Assembly (NCBI RefSeq): GCF_004340965.1 | Contig: NZ_SLYA01000006.1 | Coordinates: forward strand, 51,967 to 115,966 | Direction: 5' to 3' | Length of the DNA: 64,000 nucleotides | From: Sphingomonas sp. PP-CE-1A-559 | GTDB lineage: Bacteria; Pseudomonadota; Alphaproteobacteria; Sphingomonadales; Sphingomonadaceae | Shown here: piece by piece, positions 26,032 through 34,440 of the stretch | How the letters are laid out: each line of letters starts with the position of its first letter | Position numbering within the stretch: the first letter of the stretch is position 1 | The notes under the pieces: generated by a model | What the model was told of the DNA's origin: nothing | Databases searched by the model: none | The model's input: only the letters and a program-made list of their open reading frames with translations | Position numbers and translations under genes: made by a program

Positions 26032-26487
26032 TCAGGGTTTGCCGCTCCGAGACGGGGCAGGCGGCGTCCCTCGCGGGGCGGTACCGCAGGCGTAGCGGAT
26101 CTTCAGCGCGACGACGACGACCGAGGCCGCTTCTCCCGACAGGTCGGAGGGTTTGTCGCGCAGATAGTCGATGAACGCCTGGCGCAAATCGCCTTGCGGG
26201 ACATGCCGCGGCACGCAGAATTCGCGCTGGTTCAGCCAAGCCTCGTACGCGCGGACCGTGTCATGCACGCCGGTGATATAGGCGAAGCAATAGGACGCGT
26301 CGGCCGGCACGTTGGACAAACAGCGCTGCCGCAACTGCCCAGCGCTGAACAACCCTCCGGCGAGCGGCCCCGCGGATACTTGCGAGGTCGATGCTTGCGG
26401 GGCGGAAGCCTGCGGCACCGGTCCGTTCGGTTTCTGGGACTGGACCAACAGCGGCGCAGCGAGCAGCAGGACGAGGGGCATGACCAT
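26032..26487 (-). CDS. Second secreted Rap1a/Tai-type immunity-like protein
   Basis: A 151-residue protein with a signal sequence (MVMPLVLLLAAPLLV), a Pro/Ser/Gln-rich spacer and a Rap1a/Tai-like domain: FSAGQLRQRC, YCFAYITGVHDT, FCVPRHVPQGDLRQAFIDYLRDKP, and a final ALKIRYACG. Cysteine order and helix pattern match the protein at 10927-11274, although the two are distant in sequence. Both lie head-to-tail convergent with the last gene of an EPS operon. It is divergent from the SleB-type hydrolase gene 60 bases away. Immunity function is only a family label; a structural or inhibitory role in the EPS envelope machinery is possible. Confidence 0.7.
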   Translation of the reverse strand: MVMPLVLLLAAPLLVQSQKPNGPVPQASAPQASTSQVSAGPLAGGLFSAGQLRQRCLSNVPADASYCFAYITGVHDTVRAYEAWLNQREFCVPRHVPQGDLRQAFIDYLRDKPSDLSGEAASVVVVALKIRYACGTAPRGTPPAPSRSGKP

Positions 26488-26547
26488 GATCGCCCGTCGT
26501 TACGCGCTGGCGCGGTGCGCTTCAATTCACTAACACCCGACGAAGCA

Positions 26548-27651
26548 ATGGCTCTTCTCGACCTTATTCGGCGACAGGCGCCCGCGTCGCACGAGCCGGC
26601 GCCCTCGACGCTGATCCTCGATCCGAACACCGTTTCGTCGCTGCCGCCGGTGCGTCGGTTTCACCTGGGCGTGATCGTGCCCGCCCTGCTGGCGCTGATC
26701 CTGATCGGCGGATCGATCATTGTCGCGGTCGTCAGCCTTGGGACGCCGCCGGACAAGACGTTCGACGCGACCGGCGGCACGCGCTGGGCAAGCACCGCGC
26801 GAATCGAGGCTCCGTTCGCGCCCAAGACGATGCGCCCGCTGACGCCCGAGCAGGCGGTCGCCTGGAACGCTGCCGCGCCGACCGTGGCGAAGCGCGTCGA
26901 ATCCGCGTCCACCTTCGCGCTGCGGACCGGCAAGGCGGAGGACTACAGCCGCTCGCTGCAATGCCTGACGATGGCGGTCTATTACGAGGCGGGCAGCGAA
27001 TCGGACGATGGCGAGCGCGCGGTGGCGCAGGTCATCCTCAACCGGGTCCGCCATCCCGCCTATCCCAAGACGGTCTGCGGCGTCGTCCTCGATGGATCGC
27101 AACGCAGAACCGGCTGCCAGTTCACCTTCGTCTGCGACGGTGCGCTTGGCCGGTTACCGTCGCAGAAGGGCTGGCTGCGCGCCTCGCGGGTCGCGACGTC
27201 GGCACTGGGCGGCGCGGTGTTCGCCCCGGTCGGCTGGGCGACGCATTATCACGCCAACTACGTCGTGCCGTATTGGGCATCGAGCCTGGAAAAGGTCGCG
27301 GCAATCGGCGCGCACATCTTCTACCGCTGGAACGGTCCGGCCGGGCGAGGTGGTGCGTTTCGCGGCGTCTATGCGGGTAACGAACCGGCGATGACGCTGC
27401 CCGCAGCGGTGGTTACCCCGACGGCGACGGACGCCGCCGCAACGATGGCCACCGCATCCGGTGCGGTTGCGCCGAGCGAGCGACCCGTCCTGAGCGGCTA
27501 TCGCGCCAGCTTGCCCGACGATTCCCCGGTGCCGACGGTCAGCCTTGGCGAACGGCGGGTGCTGCCGCGTGGTCCCGAAGTCGGCGACGGCAGCGCTTCG
27601 CCGCCGACTCCAGAGCGCCGCGTCCTGCCGGTATCGCCTACCGCCAACTGA
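26548..27651 (+). CDS. SleB-type cell wall hydrolase, membrane anchored
   Basis: A 367-residue protein with one membrane span (about residues 33-60) and a Hydrolase_2 (SleB/CwlJ) domain at about 135-250. It contains CLTMAVYYEAGSESDDGERAV with the conserved catalytic-type Glu, then VILNRVRHPAYPKTVCGVV and CQFTFVCDG. These enzymes cut peptidoglycan, probably as lytic transglycosylases. The last ~110 residues are Ala/Pro/Thr-rich and contain two copies of an ERRVLP motif. GTG 26515 is an alternative start 11 codons earlier. Its position beside EPS export genes suggests local wall opening for the export complex; this is inference from context. Confidence 0.82.
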   Translation: MALLDLIRRQAPASHEPAPSTLILDPNTVSSLPPVRRFHLGVIVPALLALILIGGSIIVAVVSLGTPPDKTFDATGGTRWASTARIEAPFAPKTMRPLTPEQAVAWNAAAPTVAKRVESASTFALRTGKAEDYSRSLQCLTMAVYYEAGSESDDGERAVAQVILNRVRHPAYPKTVCGVVLDGSQRRTGCQFTFVCDGALGRLPSQKGWLRASRVATSALGGAVFAPVGWATHYHANYVVPYWASSLEKVAAIGAHIFYRWNGPAGRGGAFRGVYAGNEPAMTLPAAVVTPTATDAAATMATASGAVAPSERPVLSGYRASLPDDSPVPTVSLGERRVLPRGPEVGDGSASPPTPERRVLPVSPTAN

Positions 27652-27653
27652 CC

Positions 27654-28808
27654 TCAAGGCGCGACGAGTTCGGCTCTGGACGGGCGCCGTCCGCGCAACG
27701 CCTGCGCGATCGGCAGCTCGATCAACCGCCAGGACAGCCACCCCACGCCGAAGCACATAGCACAGGCGAGCACTGCCATCGCGACCAGCGCCGGCAGGCC
27801 GTATGCGACGATCGACACCGTCGCCGACGCGAACGCGCCCAGCACGAAGCTGTGCGTGAGATAGATGCTGTAGGACGCGTTGCCGAACGCGCGCGAGAAG
27901 GCGGCGAACCCGTCCGACCGCCCCGTCGTCGCGGTGGTCGTGAGCACGGTCACCGCCACTGCGACCGCGATTGCAGCCATTGCGACGAGCTGGCTCGGGT
28001 CGATAGTGGCGACTCCCAGCGCGGCCACTGCAACGAATGCGATCGCCGACATAGGCAGCACCGGCAGGCGGTCGCCGATCCGGTGGCGAATAAGCGCGAT
28101 GATGATCCCGATCGCGAAATAGGCCATGATCGGCCGCGTGAAGACATAGGTGGCGACCGATACGCCGACGCGGTCGGGTGGCGCATCGATGCCGGTCCCC
28201 ACCGCGACGAGCAGCCCCAGCACCGCCAGCACGAGGAACGCGCCGCGCCGCGCCAGCACCGCGAGGCCCGCCGCGAACAGCAGGTAGAAGAACATCTCGT
28301 AATGCAGCGTCCACCCCAGCTCATAGATCGGCTGGATCAAACCGTTGGCGCCGCGGTGGGGGATGAACGCGAACGACAACAGGAATTCGGTCACGTTCGG
28401 CAGGCGCGCCGCGACAATGGTCCGTGCGCCCATCGCCTGCGCCAGCCAGCCGAACGCCACGATCATCAGCGTCGTCAGATAATAGAGTGGTGCCACCCGC
28501 AGGAACCGGTTGCGCAGGAACGACCAGCCCGATGGCGGCGGCCGGTCCTTCCGAAGCGCGATATAGACCATGATGAAGCCGCTGATCGCGAAGAAGGTGG
28601 CGACGCCGATCTGGCCGAGCCGGGTCGTAAAATCGGGCAGGTCATGGGTAATCGCACCGCGCCGGACATAGCGCTCCAGTAGGTGCTCGACGACGACGCC
28701 CGACGCCGCCAGTCCGCGCAGCAGCTGGAGCGGCGCTATCTGGTCGCGGTCCAGCGCCGCATCGCGCGAGAATAGCCGCGAAACCAGCGGCACGCGCGCG
28801 CCAATCAC
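27654..28808 (-). CDS. OafA/Acyltransferase-3 family membrane acyltransferase
   Basis: A 384-residue polytopic protein (about ten spans) with LQLLRGLAASGVVVEHL near the N-terminus. This is the R-x10-H active-site block of Acyltransferase_3 proteins, which transfer acetyl or other acyl groups to sugars from the cytoplasmic side. GVATFFAISGFIM and YELGWTLHYEMFFYLLF are further family blocks, and SIYLTHSF near the end is also typical. The GTG start at 28808 overlaps the TGA of the preceding small membrane gene as GTGA. It probably acylates the EPS or a surface glycan. Confidence 0.87.
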   Translation of the reverse strand: MIGARVPLVSRLFSRDAALDRDQIAPLQLLRGLAASGVVVEHLLERYVRRGAITHDLPDFTTRLGQIGVATFFAISGFIMVYIALRKDRPPPSGWSFLRNRFLRVAPLYYLTTLMIVAFGWLAQAMGARTIVAARLPNVTEFLLSFAFIPHRGANGLIQPIYELGWTLHYEMFFYLLFAAGLAVLARRGAFLVLAVLGLLVAVGTGIDAPPDRVGVSVATYVFTRPIMAYFAIGIIIALIRHRIGDRLPVLPMSAIAFVAVAALGVATIDPSQLVAMAAIAVAVAVTVLTTTATTGRSDGFAAFSRAFGNASYSIYLTHSFVLGAFASATVSIVAYGLPALVAMAVLACAMCFGVGWLSWRLIELPIAQALRGRRPSRAELVAP

Positions 28809-29101
28809 GCCAGCCGCAGCATGACGATGGTCGCGTTCAGTGCGAACCCCAGTGCGACGCTCTTGATCATCTCGCGCGGCGTCACCGGCAAATTGGCGTT
28901 GATGATCGCCGCGACCAGCGAGGTCGACGCGGCGAACAGCAGCAGCGACCACCAGCTTGGCCAGGTCGCGTTCTTCACATGCGCCCAGTCGGTGATCAGC
29001 GGCAGCAGCACCATCAGGAAATGCCCGAAGCACGCCGCCAGCCAGTGCGACAGGAACCGCGGCAGGCTTTCGCCGAGTTCGAGATGCGGATCACCGCTCA
29101 T
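28805..29101 (-). CDS. Small membrane protein upstream of acyltransferase
   Basis: A 98-residue protein with three likely membrane spans (about 20-37, 46-66 and 78-96) and no recognised domain. ATG 29101 lies inside the end of the upstream gene (11-base overlap), and its stop overlaps the acyltransferase start by four bases, so the three genes are translated together. It may be a partner or chaperone of the acyltransferase. The function is unknown. Confidence 0.65.
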   Translation of the reverse strand: MSGDPHLELGESLPRFLSHWLAACFGHFLMVLLPLITDWAHVKNATWPSWWSLLLFAASTSLVAAIINANLPVTPREMIKSVALGFALNATIVMLRLA

Positions 29102-29516
29102 CGACGATGCTCCGCTCGTCCTGTTCGGCATGCGCGACCAGCGTCCCGATCAGGATCTCGTAATAGGCCGCGGCATTCGCCTCGATCTCGTCGTCGGCGT
29201 CCGCCTGCGTCGCGCCGGCCTGTCCCGCCGCCGCCCGCGCCGCGCGGATCTGCCATTCGGCCATATCGCGCCATGTGGCCACGTCGCGCGCGGCGATCGC
29301 CTGTTGCGCGAGCCCGATCAGGATGACGAACGCGCCCAGCACCGCGACCGCGACCGCGAGGTAATAGCCATGCGCCCAGATCGCGCGCAGCCAGAAGCCG
29401 TAGATGACCGTGACGATCACTATGATCAGCGCCACCAGGCAGATCGCATCGATCAGTCGACCGATCCGCTTGGGCCACCGCGATTGGTTGAGGCCATGGT
29501 GAAGGGGGTCGGGCAC
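29091..29516 (-). CDS. Membrane protein of unknown function, first in acyltransferase cassette
   Basis: A 141-residue protein with two membrane spans (about 20-43 and 50-70) and a helical, acidic, alanine-rich C-terminal tail with probable coiled coil (residues 75-141). No known domain was recognised. The stop lies within the start of the next gene. The topology, two spans plus a soluble helix, would suit a scaffold for the following small membrane protein and acyltransferase. The function is inferred only from that coupling. Confidence 0.65.
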   Translation of the reverse strand: MPDPLHHGLNQSRWPKRIGRLIDAICLVALIIVIVTVIYGFWLRAIWAHGYYLAVAVAVLGAFVILIGLAQQAIAARDVATWRDMAEWQIRAARAAAGQAGATQADADDEIEANAAAYYEILIGTLVAHAEQDERSIVDER

Positions 29517-29612
29517 GCCGCAATCCTGTCAGAGATGATCCGGATCGGCAACCGACCGGAGGTGCTTCGCAAGCGACGCATTCGATACCCGCGCGACGCC
29601 GGGACGGATCGT

Positions 29613-30719
29613 TCAGATTTGTACAGTCGCGGACGATAGCGCGCGGGCTGCGGCGTCCCGCTCGCGATCGGTCAGCGCCAATGCCGTCGTCGTGCCGGTG
29701 TTTGCGGACAGGAACGCTGCCTCGACAACCGCCATCACCGCCAGCGCTTCGATCGGCGCGACCGGGTTTTTCGCGGCTCCCCGAACCGCCGCCGCGATGC
29801 CAAAGTAATAATGACGCTGGTCGCCGGGCATCGCGCGTTGCTCGCGTTGCCCGTTGGCGGCGTAGATCACCAGCGGATCGGGATCCTCGCCCCAGTTCGC
29901 GTCGCCCGGCCGCATTCCGCTCAGAAGTTGCGCCTCCTGTCGATCGGCGCATCGCTTCGTCATGCTGCCGGCGGTGCCGTGCACGGTGAACCGGTCGACG
30001 CCGCCCGCGACCAGCATGCTCGCCTGAAGGATCACGCGGCGCTCGCCATAGGACAGGACGACGTGTGCCCAATCGTCCGTCATCGCGCCCGGCCGCTGCG
30101 TCGCGAGCGAGGCCTGCACCTGGTCCGGTAGGCCGAACAGGAGCAATGCCTGATCGACGAGATGCGGACCGAGATCGTACCAGACGCCGCTGCCCGGCCC
30201 CGACCGCTCGCGCCAGCGGTCGCGGACGTCTGGCCTGAACCTATCGAAATGCGATTCGAAATGCGTGACGTCGCCGACCACACCTGCGTCGATCGCAGCG
30301 CACACGGTCAGGAAATCGCTGTCCCAGCGCCGGTTGTGGAAGACGGACAGCAGCACGCCCCGATCCTCCGCCAGCGCGACAAGCCCGCGCGCTTCGTCGA
30401 GGTCGAGCGTGAACGGCTTGTCGATCACGACGTGCTTCCCCGCCGCGATCGCTGCCCTCGCGAGCGGTGCATGCGTTTCGTTCGGCGTGGCGATCACGAC
30501 GAGGTCGATGTCCTCGGCCGCGATCAGCGCGTGCGGATCGGCGTGGACCGTCATCCCCGGAAAGTCCGCCTGCACCTTGCGGGCATCGCTGGACGACACC
30601 GCGCGAAGTTCGAGCCCCGCGACCGACGCGATCAACGGGGCATGGAAGGTCTTGCCGGAGAACCCGTAGCCTATCAGCCCGACGCGCACGGGGCTGCCTT
30701 GTTCGTTGGTGCTGTTCAT
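29613..30719 (-). CDS. Gfo/Idh/MocA family NAD(P)-dependent oxidoreductase
   Basis: A 368-residue enzyme with an N-terminal Rossmann fold (VGLIGYGFSGKTFHAPLI, residues 12-29), the DKPFTLDL strand equivalent to the EKP motif with its catalytic Lys, and YDLGPHLVDQA with the active-site His. Length and the FHAPLI segment resemble YdgJ/YhhX-type oxidoreductases. The substrate is probably a sugar or inositol derivative but cannot be named. It follows ccmB by four bases on the same strand, so it is likely the last gene of the peptidase-ccmA-ccmB operon. Confidence 0.88.
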   Translation of the reverse strand: MNSTNEQGSPVRVGLIGYGFSGKTFHAPLIASVAGLELRAVSSSDARKVQADFPGMTVHADPHALIAAEDIDLVVIATPNETHAPLARAAIAAGKHVVIDKPFTLDLDEARGLVALAEDRGVLLSVFHNRRWDSDFLTVCAAIDAGVVGDVTHFESHFDRFRPDVRDRWRERSGPGSGVWYDLGPHLVDQALLLFGLPDQVQASLATQRPGAMTDDWAHVVLSYGERRVILQASMLVAGGVDRFTVHGTAGSMTKRCADRQEAQLLSGMRPGDANWGEDPDPLVIYAANGQREQRAMPGDQRHYYFGIAAAVRGAAKNPVAPIEALAVMAVVEAAFLSANTGTTTALALTDRERDAAARALSSATVQI

Positions 30720-30723
30720 CGCC

Positions 30724-31365
30724 TCAGTCCATGCCCGCGCGGATCGCTGCCGCCGCCAGGAACGGCGCGCCCGCGACGAACACGAGGCTGACCGCGGCGA
30801 GCAGCTTGACCGCGCCCGCGCCGCCAGCCGGGTCGAGCGATCCCGCGCCGAAGATCAGCAAGGGCACCGCGAGCGGCAGCATGACGAGGCCCGTCACCGC
30901 GCCGCCGCCGCGAACGCCCGCGACCAGCGCGCTCGTCGCGACCGCGAGCGCGGCGAGGCCGGGTGTACCGATCAGCAGGCCGATCTCGACGCGGAGCAAC
31001 GTGTCGGCCGACACGTTGAGCAGGCCGGCGGCGATCACTGCGGCGAGCATCAGCGGCGGGCCGAAGCTCAGCCAGTGCGCGATCGTCTTCGCCAGCGCAA
31101 CCAGCGCGAGCGACATCCCGCGGACGACGAACTGGTCGAACACCCCCGCCTCCAGATCGGGACCGACGAGGCGCTCGACCGGCAACAAGGCCGCAAGCAC
31201 TGCCGCGGTCCAGATCACCCCGCCGCCGATCCGCGCGAGCAACGCCGCGTCGGGGCCGATCGCGAAGGGGAACAGCGTGGCGACCAGCAGGAAGAACGCG
31301 ACCACCAATGTCGCGCCGCCGCTCGACACGCTACGGCGGAGGTCGCGACGGATCAGCGCGATCAC
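30724..31365 (-). CDS. ccmB: Heme exporter membrane subunit CcmB
   Basis: A 213-residue protein with six hydrophobic segments. The N-terminal IALIRRDLRRS and the internal ERLVGPDLEAGVFDQ segment match CcmB, the membrane part of the CcmAB(CD) transporter used in system I cytochrome c maturation, where ATP hydrolysis releases holo-CcmE. The GTG start overlaps the ccmA stop by four bases. The other ccm genes (C, D, E, F, G, H) are not in the window. Confidence 0.92.
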   Translation of the reverse strand: MIALIRRDLRRSVSSGGATLVVAFFLLVATLFPFAIGPDAALLARIGGGVIWTAAVLAALLPVERLVGPDLEAGVFDQFVVRGMSLALVALAKTIAHWLSFGPPLMLAAVIAAGLLNVSADTLLRVEIGLLIGTPGLAALAVATSALVAGVRGGGAVTGLVMLPLAVPLLIFGAGSLDPAGGAGAVKLLAAVSLVFVAGAPFLAAAAIRAGMD

Positions 31366-31934
31366 AACGCGATCTCCTGCGCGTGGGGAAGTGCCAGCGG
31401 CTGATGCGTGGCGACCAGCGCGATCCCGCCGGTGGCGCGGTGCCCGGCGATCAGCGTTTCCAGTCGTGCGATCGACACCGTGTCGAGCCCGTTGGCGGGT
31501 TCGTCGAGCAGCCAGACCGGCGCCCCGCTGGCAGCAACGCGGGCGATCGACGCGCGGCGGCGTTGCCCGGTCGACAGCAGGCGGACCGGAATATCCGTGA
31601 GCGCATTTAGATCGAGTGCGGACAGGGAGTGGGCGATCCGGGTATCGGGGGCGGGCGCAGTGTCCAACGCGGCCCAGAAACGGAGTGCCGCGATCAGCGT
31701 GCGGTCCGAGTCGAGCGCGCTCGCTTCGGTCAGCAACGCCTTGTTCGCGTCACACGTCACGGCGCCTTCGAATGGCGCGAGCAGGCCGGCGGCGATGCGG
31801 ATCAGGCTCGATTTTCCGACGCCATTGGGCCCGGTGACGATCGCCGCATCGCCCGGCCCGAGGTCGAACGACACGCTTGAGAACAGCAATCTTCCGCCCC
31901 GTACGCACGCCACGTCGCGAAACGCGAGACTCAC
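31362..31934 (-). CDS. ccmA: Heme exporter ATP-binding protein CcmA
   Basis: A 190-residue ABC ATPase: Walker A TGPNGVGKSSL, a CcmA-type signature LLSTGQRRRASIARV (Thr where most ABC proteins have Gly), Walker B VWLLDEPANGLD and the switch His in VATHQPL. It is slightly shorter than typical CcmA (about 200). The start is GTG at 31934, overlapping the stop of the metallopeptidase gene as GTGA; no ATG is available. It works with CcmB at the inner membrane. Confidence 0.92.
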   Translation of the reverse strand: MSLAFRDVACVRGGRLLFSSVSFDLGPGDAAIVTGPNGVGKSSLIRIAAGLLAPFEGAVTCDANKALLTEASALDSDRTLIAALRFWAALDTAPAPDTRIAHSLSALDLNALTDIPVRLLSTGQRRRASIARVAASGAPVWLLDEPANGLDTVSIARLETLIAGHRATGGIALVATHQPLALPHAQEIAL

Positions 31935-32341
31935 GCGGCGGAGTCTTCCAGCGCGTGCATGTCGTCGTCGCTCAGGCCGAAGTGATGGCCAATCTCGTGG
32001 ATCGTCACGTGCGCGACTAGATCGTCGAGGCGCACCCCGGTCTCGATCCATTCCTCCAGGATCGCGCGGCGGTACAGCACGATGCGGTCGGGCACCGTCC
32101 CTGAATCCATCGACGATTTCTCGCCGAGCGGGCGGCCGTGATACAGTCCCGACAGGTCGAGCGGGTGTTCGAGGCCTAGCGCCGCCAGCGTCTCGTCGTC
32201 GGCAAACTCCTCGACCGCGAACATGATGTCGCCGAGATGCTCGGCGAACTGCGCGGGCAGCCTGGCGATCGTCGCGCGGCAGATCGCCTCGATCGTATCG
32301 GCGTCGGGGGCCTCCCCGGATATTGTCGCTTGCCCGCTCAT
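31931..32341 (-). CDS. Small zincin-type metallopeptidase (DUF1025/PF06262)
   Basis: A 136-residue protein. Its C-terminal region has [15 protein letters not shown], the HExxHxxGxxD zinc site of the metzincin-like acidobacterial/proteobacterial small metallopeptidase family, preceded by [13 protein letters not shown]. Such proteins are common beside housekeeping genes, but their substrates are unknown. ATG 32341 is used; another in-frame ATG lies four codons upstream at 32353. It overlaps ccmA by four bases and is divergent from the pterin dehydratase gene, with only 48 bases between starts. Confidence 0.85.
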   Translation of the reverse strand: MSGQATISGEAPDADTIEAICRATIARLPAQFAEHLGDIMFAVEEFADDETLAALGLEHPLDLSGLYHGRPLGEKSSMDSGTVPDRIVLYRRAILEEWIETGVRLDDLVAHVTIHEIGHHFGLSDDDMHALEDSAA

Positions 32342-32389
32342 GCCGCCAGCCATACGCGTCGGCGAACTGTTGCGGCAAGGGAGAGCCCG

Positions 32390-32686
32390 ATGATCGAAGC
32401 GCTGAACGATACCGAGCGGGCCGAGGCGCTCGATGGGCTCGACGAGTGGGATTACGACGATGCGCGCGACGCGATCACGCGGACGATCGTGTTCGCCGAT
32501 TTCGTCGAGGCGTTCGGCTTCATGACGCAGGTGGCGCTGATCGCCGAGCGCGCGAACCATCACCCGGAGTGGAAGAACGTCTGGAACCGCGTGGAAATCC
32601 TGCTGACCACGCATGACGCGGGCGGCCTGTCACCGCGCGATATCGAGATGGCCGAAGCGATCGACGCGATCGTCGGCGACGCCTGA
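32390..32686 (+). CDS. phhB: 4a-hydroxytetrahydrobiopterin dehydratase
   Basis: A 98-residue pterin-4a-carbinolamine dehydratase. [19 protein letters not shown] and [15 protein letters not shown] carry the active-site His residues and the conserved WxNxxNxVxI strand. It recycles the pterin cofactor of aromatic amino-acid hydroxylases; many bacteria keep it without an obvious hydroxylase. The ATG follows GGGAG at a normal distance. A REP-type repeat begins 16 bases after its stop. Confidence 0.93.
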   Translation: MIEALNDTERAEALDGLDEWDYDDARDAITRTIVFADFVEAFGFMTQVALIAERANHHPEWKNVWNRVEILLTTHDAGGLSPRDIEMAEAIDAIVGDA

Positions 32687-32701
32687 GGAACTACTGTCTC
32701 G

Positions 32702-32810
32702 CCCCTCCCTGAAAGGGAGGGGTTGGGGGTGGGTGGGCCGGCTTGAGCCACTAAAGGTTCGGGCATGCGGAAGCCGACCCACCCCCTGACCCCTCCCTTC
32801 CAGGGAGGGG
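32702..32810. repeat. REP-type element, family A (copy 1)
   Basis: Two hairpins facing each other (32702-32722 and 32790-32810), each a CCCCTCCCT / AGGGAGGGG palindrome, joined by a spacer bounded by GGGTGGGT and ACCCACCC. The right hairpin lies between the convergent stops of phhB and the SDR gene and may act as a terminator. Other copies are at 38652 and 63766. Confidence 0.85.
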
Positions 32811-32816
32811 GGATTT

Positions 32817-33608
32817 TCAGCCCTTCCGCATATCCCGCCGCATACGCTTGCGCAGCGCCCCCGGCATCCACCTTGCCGCGAACGCCATGCGGTGCGCGGT
32901 CTTCCCCACGAACGTGTGAACCTTGTCGCCGTGCACCGCCGCCCAGGCCGCCTCCGCGACCTTGTCCACGCCGGTCAGCTCCAGCCCGGCACCCGTCACC
33001 GTCTCGCGGATCGAATGGTTAGTGTTCCCCGCCGCCGAATCGAGCAGCGGCGTGTCGATGAAGCTCGGCACGATCGAGCGCACCTTGATGCCGTCCGCCG
33101 CCCATTCGCCATCGAGCGCCTCGGTGATCGCGCGCACCCCGAACTTGGTGGCGGAATAGGGTGCGAGTCCCGCCGAGCCATAGGTCGCCGACGCCGACGC
33201 GGTATTGAGCAGGCACGATCCCGGCGTCCGCTTCAGATACGCATGGCCGATCCGCGCACCGTTCAGCGCACCGACCAGGTTGATCGCGATCACCCGGTCG
33301 ATCTCGGCGAAGTCGGTCTCCGCGAGCGGTCCGCCCGATCCGATTCCGGCATTGTTGAACAGCACGTCGAGCCGCCCGCCGGTGGTCGCGACGAACGCAT
33401 CGAGCGACGCCACCCACGCATCGCGGTCGCGCACGTCCATCTGATAGGTGCTGACCATCCCCGCGGGCAGCAATGCGGCGGTCTCGGCAAGTCCTGCGAC
33501 GTTGACGTCGGCGAGCCCGACCCGCCAGCCTTTCCGCGCGAACAATATCGCGGTGGCGCGGCCGATCCCCGATCCGCCGCCGGTGATGAAAATGCCCTGC
33601 TGGCTCAT
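32817..33608 (-). CDS. Short-chain dehydrogenase/reductase
   Basis: A 263-residue classical SDR: NAD(P)-binding TGGGSGIGRA (about residues 9-18), NNAGIG at about 90, and the catalytic Ser region followed by YSATK (Tyr and Lys of the YxxxK motif). Asp in LADVN after the second strand suggests preference for NAD. The C-terminal 40 residues are basic (ALRKRMRRDMRKG), possibly membrane associating. The substrate is unknown. It is divergent from the ABC transporter genes, with a very short 24-base gap. Confidence 0.88.
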   Translation of the reverse strand: MSQQGIFITGGGSGIGRATAILFARKGWRVGLADVNVAGLAETAALLPAGMVSTYQMDVRDRDAWVASLDAFVATTGGRLDVLFNNAGIGSGGPLAETDFAEIDRVIAINLVGALNGARIGHAYLKRTPGSCLLNTASASATYGSAGLAPYSATKFGVRAITEALDGEWAADGIKVRSIVPSFIDTPLLDSAAGNTNHSIRETVTGAGLELTGVDKVAEAAWAAVHGDKVHTFVGKTAHRMAFAARWMPGALRKRMRRDMRKG

Positions 33609-33632
33609 ACCCTCTCCATTTGATTTTCCGGT

Positions 33633-34430
33633 ATGTTTCCCGCATCCTGCGCGCAGATGCCAGACAATTCCCCAGCGCTCGCTTTCGAACGCGTCACCAA
33701 GCGGTACCCTGGTTCTGGGGGCACGACGATCGCCGTCGACGGCGTTTCGCTCGAGATCGCACGCGGCAGTTTTGTCGCGCTCGTCGGCACATCCGGTTCG
33801 GGCAAGTCGACGCTGCTGAAGACGCTCAACCGCCTGGTCGAGCCAAGCGAAGGGCGCGTAACGATCGACGGTGCCGACGTCGCTGCCGAGCCCGCGCCCG
33901 AACTGCGCCGCCGGATCGGCTACGTCTTCCAGAATATCGGCCTGTTCCCGCACATGACGATCGCCGAGAACATCGCGATCGGCCTGCGCATCGCCGGTCG
34001 CACGGACGAGGCCAAGGTCGGCGAACTGCTCGACCTCGTCGACCTGCCCCGCGACATCGCGAGCCGGATGCCCGACGCGCTCTCGGGCGGCCAGCGCCAG
34101 CGTGTCGGCATCGCCCGCGCGCTCGCACCCGGCGCGAAACTGCTATTGCTCGACGAGGCGTTCGGCGCGCTCGACCCGGTCACGCGCGATGCGCTCGGCA
34201 CGCGGATCCGCGAACTCCACGACCGGCTCGGGCTGACCACCATCCTCGTCACGCACGACATGGCGGAGGCGCTGCTGCTCGCCGACCGCGTGCTGGTGAT
34301 GAAGGCGGGGCGGATCGTCGCCGACGCCACGCCCGCCGATCTCGTCGCTGGCAAGGGCGGCGACGACGCGCAGGCACTGGTGCAGGTGCCGCGCGCGCAG
34401 GCCGAACGCCTCCAGGCGCTAGTCTCATGA
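33633..34430 (+). CDS. Osmoprotectant-type ABC transporter ATP-binding protein
   Basis: A 265-residue ABC ATPase of the OpuBA/OpuCA/ProV group: Walker A GTSGSGKSTLL, Q-loop FQNIGLFPHMTI, signature LSGGQRQRVGIARAL, Walker B LLLLDEAFGALDP and H-loop VTHDMAEAL. No CBS domains follow, unlike OpuCA of Bacillus. ATG 33657 is an alternative start eight codons in and aligns better with relatives. It is followed after ten bases by the permease-binding protein fusion. Confidence 0.88.
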   Translation: MFPASCAQMPDNSPALAFERVTKRYPGSGGTTIAVDGVSLEIARGSFVALVGTSGSGKSTLLKTLNRLVEPSEGRVTIDGADVAAEPAPELRRRIGYVFQNIGLFPHMTIAENIAIGLRIAGRTDEAKVGELLDLVDLPRDIASRMPDALSGGQRQRVGIARALAPGAKLLLLDEAFGALDPVTRDALGTRIRELHDRLGLTTILVTHDMAEALLLADRVLVMKAGRIVADATPADLVAGKGGDDAQALVQVPRAQAERLQALVS

Positions 34431-34440
34431 GGGGGGGCGC

